Source: Streptacidiphilus jiangxiensis
GTDB taxonomy: Bacteria; Actinomycetota; Actinomycetes; Streptomycetales; Streptomycetaceae
Direction of reading: 5' to 3'
Length of the DNA: 64,000 nt
NCBI RefSeq assembly: GCF_900109465.1
Contig: NZ_FOAZ01000003.1
Coordinates: 310,001 to 374,000, forward strand
Position numbers and translations under genes: made by a program. This document shows, in pieces, positions 60,962-64,000 of this stretch. The number at the start of each line of letters is the position of its first letter. Positions within the stretch are counted from its first letter, which is position 1. The notes below the pieces were generated by a model that was given only the letters and a program-made list of their open reading frames with translations, did no database searches and was not told the DNA's origin.

Positions 60962-61150
60962 TCAGGGGGCGACCGGGGTCCTCGTCCATCCCAGGTCGGC
61001 CAGGGCCTGCCCGTGGGCGGCGGTCCATCCCAGGTCGGCCACCGTGCTGCTCTTGACGGCCGTCCATCCCAGGTCCTGCGCGCCCACGCCTGCGACGGCG
61101 GCGGCGGCGAGGATCGCTGAGACGATCACGACGCGGATACGGCGCGACAT
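60962..61150 (-). CDS. Exported 62-aa peptide with three 13-residue DLGWT repeats
   Basis: Start ATG at 61150 with GGAG six bases upstream; an ATG two codons earlier is too close to that site. Residues 1-24 form a signal peptide (MSRRIR, hydrophobic core, AGVGA before Gln25). The mature 38 residues consist of DLGWT at 26-30, 39-43 and 52-56, spaced exactly 13, with variable connectors and the end RTPVAP. The DNA has two identical 18-base copies (60984-61001, 61023-61040) and a third 14-base match (61062-61075). No Cys. It may be a secreted signal, a multi-core precursor or a surface peptide. It is convergent to the TrmB/LuxR regulator and divergent from the 75-aa gene. I know no named family. 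Confidence 0.7.
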   Translation of the reverse strand: MSRRIRVVIVSAILAAAAVAGVGAQDLGWTAVKSSTVADLGWTAAHGQALADLGWTRTPVAP

Positions 61151-61254
61151 ACTCATCTCCTCTCTGGCGGGAACCCCACCTGTGAACATATTTGCCAACT
61201 GTGGTCTGCTGTTCGCTCTGGATGGTACCGCTCGGAACCGGTAATGACTGCCCC

Positions 61255-61286
61255 CCGCCAAGTGGTCTGCGATAGCCAACTGGCGG
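61255..61286. promoter_or_regulatory. Inverted repeat in the peptide gene promoter region
   Basis: CCGCCAAGTGG (61255-61265) and CCAACTGGCGG (61276-61286) form arms with two mismatches, about 110 bases before the peptide start. A further CCAACTGTGG lies at 61196-61205. The region 61151-61391 is divergent between the peptide and the 75-aa protein gene, so this may be a shared operator. Confidence 0.4.
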
Positions 61287-61391
61287 TCAGCGTGCCGGAA
61301 TGAGCCGGAGTTTGGGTAACAGGTCGCTCAAGCTGTGTCCCTGCTGCGAGGGACACTCCCCAAGGGGCCCCGACAGCGGCAAGATGAGGTC

Positions 61392-61619
61392 ATGCCAAAC
61401 GACCCTCGCTATCCGGCCGTGGTGAATGCGCAGACCCGTCTGCACCACTGGAGTGTGGAGTCGGCGCGGGAGCGGGCGGAGAGATTCCGGGAGGCGCGCG
61501 ACGCCGGGGTGACGCCCGAGCAGATCGCCGTCATCACGGGTCTGCCGCTGGAGGTCGTGATGGAGGACCTCGGGGCGCGGGCGGCGAACAGCCGCGCGGT
61601 CAGTCTGGTGTGGGCCTAG
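61392..61619 (+). CDS. Small 75-aa HTH-like protein
   Basis: ATG at 61392 with GAGG upstream. The body is helical (HHWSVESARERAERFREARDAG), followed by VTPEQIAVITGLPLEVVMEDLG, which looks like a small helix-turn-helix. Divergent from the repeat peptide gene. No family recognised; a regulatory role is a guess. Followed by a strong terminator. Confidence 0.55.
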   Translation: MPNDPRYPAVVNAQTRLHHWSVESARERAERFREARDAGVTPEQIAVITGLPLEVVMEDLGARAANSRAVSLVWA

Positions 61620-61669
61620 CGCCCCTCGAGCTCCCCGGTCGATCCTCCTCGACGACCGGGGTCTGCAAA

Positions 61670-61709
61670 AGCTGAGGGACCGTGCCTCCCCGGACACGGT
61701 CCCTCAGCT
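61670..61709. terminator. Strong bidirectional terminator
   Basis: Perfect 15-bp stem (61670-61684 with 61695-61709) and 10-base loop between the 75-aa gene and the convergent hspR. A second stem CCCCGGTC/GACCGGGG lies at 61633-61661. Confidence 0.85.
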
Positions 61710-61735
61710 GTGCGCTTCTGCGCCCGGTGCTGCCC

Positions 61736-62203
61736 TCAGCGCATGCCGTCCGGCCGCGGCTTGGGGCGCCAGACCACGAGCGCGGAGCTCTGCTGGTAGG
61801 GCACCAGGTCGCGCCGGTAGGAGGCGTGGACCGCAGCGGCGGCGGCCTCGGCCGCGCCCTGGAGTTCCGCGACGCGGGCCTGGAGGGCGGTGACCTGGTT
61901 CTCCAGCTCGATGATGCGCTTGATGCCCGCGAGGTTGATGCCCTCCTCCTGGGAGAGGCGCTGCACCTCGCGCAGCTGCTCGATGTCCCGGGCCGAGTAG
62001 CGCCTGCCGCGGCCGGCCGTGCGGTCGGGCGAGACGAGGCCGAGGCGGTCGTACTGGCGCAGCGTCTGCGGGTGCAGGCCGCTCAGCTCCGCCGCCACGG
62101 AGATGACGTACACCGGGGTGTACTCCGTCAGCTGGTAGGCCACCCTGCGGTTGCCACCGGGAACGCCGGGGCCGCCGATGGGGCCGTTCGTCACGCCTGG
62201 CAT
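61736..62203 (-). CDS. hspR: Heat shock repressor HspR (MerR family)
   Basis: 155 residues. MerR-type winged helix with YVISVAAELSGLHPQTLRQYDRLGLVSPDRTAGRGRRYSARDIEQLREVQ near 31-80, then the coiled coil IIELENQVTALQARVAELQ. HspR binds HAIR sites upstream of dnaK and represses the operon together with DnaK. It starts one base after the dnaJ stop, as in other streptomycetes. No HAIR site is in the window; it should be upstream of dnaK outside. Confidence 0.93.
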   Translation of the reverse strand: MPGVTNGPIGGPGVPGGNRRVAYQLTEYTPVYVISVAAELSGLHPQTLRQYDRLGLVSPDRTAGRGRRYSARDIEQLREVQRLSQEEGINLAGIKRIIELENQVTALQARVAELQGAAEAAAAAVHASYRRDLVPYQQSSALVVWRPKPRPDGMR

Positions 62204-62204
62204 C

Positions 62205-63383
62205 TCACGCCTCCTCCGCTGCCTTGAACAGCGCCGCCCGCGGGTCCTCCGCGGCCGTTGCCTCGCGGTACTTCTCCAGGGCCTCCTTGGCCTCGCCCTC
62301 CGTCTTCGGGGGGACCGCCACCTCGACCGTCACCAGCAGGTCGCCACGGGTGCCGTCCTTGCGGACCGCGCCCTTGCCGCGGGCCCGCATGGTCAGACCG
62401 TTGGACGTGCCCGCCGGGAGCTTCATGCTGACCGCCGGGCCGCCGAGCGTGGGCACCTTGATAGTCCCGCCCAGCGCGGCCTCCGGGAAGGAGACCGGCA
62501 CCGTCACGGTCAGGTTGTCGCCGCGTCGGCCGAAGACCGGGTGCGGGGTGACGTGGACCGTCACGTACAGGTCGCCCGCGGGGCCGCCGCGCTCGCCCTG
62601 GGCGCCCTTGCCCTTGAGCCGGATGCGCTGGTCCTCGCCGACGCCGGCGGGGATGCGCACCTGCATCGTCCGGGCGGACGTCGCCCGGCCGCTGCCGTGG
62701 CAGACCTCGCACGGGTCGTCGACCAGCAGGCCGCGGCCCTTGCAGTCACGGCAGGGCTCACTGAGCGCGAAGTTGCCCTGGCCCCGGCTGACGTAGCCGG
62801 TGCCGACGCAGGTCGGGCAGACCCGCGGGGTGGTGCCGGCCTTGGCACCGGTGCCGGCGCAGGCCTTGCACGCGGCCTGGCTGGTCATCCGGATCGGGAC
62901 GGTGGCGCCCTCGACCGCCTCGACGAAGCTCAGCGTCACCTCGGACTCGACGTCCGCGCCCCGGCGCGGCTGCGTCGTGGTGCCGCGGCGGCCGCCGAAC
63001 AGGCCACCGAAGAGGTCGCCCACACCGCCGCCACCCCCAGTGCCGCCGAAGCCGCCGCCGGAGGTCTGACCCGCGCTGCCGCCGAAGAGGTCGCCGAGGT
63101 CGAAGTTGAAGCCGCCGCCGGCACCGCCGGGGCGGAAGCCGCCGTTCGCGAAGAGCGCGCGCGCCTCGTCGTAGTCCTTGCGCCGCTTGGGGTCGGACAG
63201 GACGTCGTTGGCCTCGGAGATCTCCTTGAAGCGCTCCTCGGCGGCCTTGTCGCCCTTGTTGGCGTCCGGGTGGTTCTCCCGGGCCAGCTTGCGGTAGGCC
63301 TTCTTGATCTCAGCGGTGGAGGCGTCCTTGGGCACGCCCAGGATCTTGTAGTAGTCCTTCTCCACGTAGTCCTTGCCGCTCAA
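62205..63383 (-). CDS. dnaJ: Chaperone DnaJ (DnaJ1 type)
   Basis: 392 residues. J domain with the HPD motif at 38-40, Gly/Phe-rich region (about 80-135, GGGFNFDLGDLFGG), four zinc-binding motifs (CKACAGTG, CPTCVGTG, CRDCKGRG, CEVCHGSG) and the C-terminal substrate-binding domains. Stimulates the DnaK ATPase and delivers clients. The start is a TTG at 63383 with GGAGG seven bases upstream; SGKDYVEKDYYKILGV is the expected N-terminus, so TTG is probably genuine. Third gene of dnaK-grpE-dnaJ-hspR. Confidence 0.94.
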   Translation of the reverse strand: MSGKDYVEKDYYKILGVPKDASTAEIKKAYRKLARENHPDANKGDKAAEERFKEISEANDVLSDPKRRKDYDEARALFANGGFRPGGAGGGFNFDLGDLFGGSAGQTSGGGFGGTGGGGGVGDLFGGLFGGRRGTTTQPRRGADVESEVTLSFVEAVEGATVPIRMTSQAACKACAGTGAKAGTTPRVCPTCVGTGYVSRGQGNFALSEPCRDCKGRGLLVDDPCEVCHGSGRATSARTMQVRIPAGVGEDQRIRLKGKGAQGERGGPAGDLYVTVHVTPHPVFGRRGDNLTVTVPVSFPEAALGGTIKVPTLGGPAVSMKLPAGTSNGLTMRARGKGAVRKDGTRGDLLVTVEVAVPPKTEGEAKEALEKYREATAAEDPRAALFKAAEEA

Positions 63384-63476
63384 CGCGCTCCCTCCTCACC
63401 ACTGCCGATCGAGATCGTACGGCCGGGGGCCGGCCGCGAGGCACGCTCCTGCGCGCTCGCGGCCGACCCCGGTCGG

Positions 63477-64000
63477 TCACTTCTCGGTGTCACTCTTGTC
63501 CTTGGAGGCCTTGGCGCTCTTCGCGTCCTTGGCGCCCTCGGCGGCGTCCTCGCCCTTCGCCTCCGACTTCTCCTCCGAGGTGGAGGAGGAGCCGCCCGGC
63601 TCCGGCTCGGCCACGGCCACCCGCGCGGGGCGGATGATCCGGTCGCCGATCTTGTACCCGGGCTGGAGGATCTGCACGCAGGTCGTCTCCTCGACGTCCG
63701 GCGAGTAGCTGTGCATCAGCGCCTCGTGCAGTTGGGGGTCGAAGACCTCCCCCTGCTTGCCGAACTGCTGCAGGCCCAGCTTGGCGACGACCGTCTCCAG
63801 CGACTCGCCGACGGACTTGAAGCCACCCGTCAGCTCGTCGTGGTCGCGGGCGCGGCCGATGTCGTCGAGCACCGGGAGCAGGTTCTCCAGGATCGCCGCG
63901 ACGGCGATCTCGCGGACCGTCACCCGGTCGCGCTCGACGCGCTTGCGGTAGTTCTGGTACTCCGCCTGGAGCCGCTGCAGGTCAGCGGTGCGCTCGGCCA
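63477..64000 (-). CDS. grpE: Nucleotide exchange factor GrpE, partial (5' end outside)
   Basis: The frame is open at the right edge. The visible part starts in the long helix (ERTADLQRLQAEYQNYRKRVERDR), followed by LENLLPVLDDIGRARDHDEL, the beta-wing domain with LGLQQFGKQGEVFDPQLHEALMHSYSP and QPGYKIGDRIIRPARVAVAEP, and an acidic, Lys/Ala/Asp-rich tail ending SDTEK. It exchanges ADP on DnaK. 93 bases separate it from dnaJ. The extended charged tail is longer than in E. coli GrpE. Confidence 0.94.
   Translation of the reverse strand, partial: AERTADLQRLQAEYQNYRKRVERDRVTVREIAVAAILENLLPVLDDIGRARDHDELTGGFKSVGESLETVVAKLGLQQFGKQGEVFDPQLHEALMHSYSPDVEETTCVQILQPGYKIGDRIIRPARVAVAEPEPGGSSSTSEEKSEAKGEDAAEGAKDAKSAKASKDKSDTEK

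Noticed and set aside
60962-61279. Longer 105-aa form of the repeat peptide
   Set aside because: The upstream part lacks a ribosome site and a signal-like start; the GGAG site and the signal peptide both point to the ATG at 61150.

Overview
The window is very GC-rich DNA with dense, often overlapping genes (ATGA, GTGA and TGATG junctions), many GTG and some TTG starts, class E sortase (LAxTG) anchoring, a mycothiol-type maleylpyruvate isomerase fold, Bpa, and a dnaK-type operon that ends in hspR. Together these point to a Streptomycetaceae actinomycete (Streptomyces, Kitasatospora or Streptacidiphilus). No tRNA, rRNA, CRISPR or intact insertion sequence was seen.

Layout. 1-6.6 kb: 3' end of paaN, a complete potD-A-B-C polyamine-type ABC operon, and a SpoU/TrmH rRNA or tRNA methyltransferase. 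6.6-10.2 kb (minus strand): DUF5819 and HTTM membrane proteins in one operon, then two tandem paralogous BRO-N proteins. 10.3-15.2 kb: a short acyl-CoA dehydrogenase behind a TNNAACNNGTTNNA operator, molybdenum cofactor genes (MobA-like, a small partner, MoeA) and a RCK potassium channel. 15.2-24.3 kb: membrane glycosyltransferase plus ArsR regulator, LCP ligase, a secreted protein, quinone oxidoreductase, a sortase substrate, a TPR protein and a second acyl-CoA dehydrogenase.

24.3-37 kb is a compact biosynthetic gene cluster. An adenylation-carrier protein is divergent from a translationally coupled operon: KAS III-like enzyme, BtrJ-like ATP-grasp ligase, BtrK-like PLP decarboxylase, ACP, a cysteine-less KAS III-like partner, MATE exporter, phosphopantetheinyl transferase, stand-alone condensation protein and a NodB-type deacetylase fusion. 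A TrmB/LuxR-type regulator follows. The logic resembles butirosin side-chain chemistry (amino acid loaded on an ACP, then decarboxylated there), rewired with ketosynthase-like and NRPS parts. I do not recognise the product.

37-47.5 kb is conserved core: proline/serine-rich surface protein, Bpa, two PASTA-less Ser/Thr kinases, a phosphotransferase, an orphan NarL-type response regulator and the E1-alpha, E1-beta and E2 genes of a branched-chain 2-oxoacid dehydrogenase. 47.7-57 kb: two secreted peptidases, two MFS transporters, maleylpyruvate isomerase, nitrilase, LysR regulator and a TDT transporter.

57-61.6 kb is the most unusual part: two more TrmB/LuxR-type regulators, a possible tiny CDS fused by its stop to one regulator start, a nucleoside-deoxyribosyltransferase-like protein, a three-HTH protein, and, convergent to the second regulator, a 62-aa exported peptide made of three 13-residue DLGWT repeats. 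61.7-64 kb: hspR, dnaJ and the 3' part of grpE.
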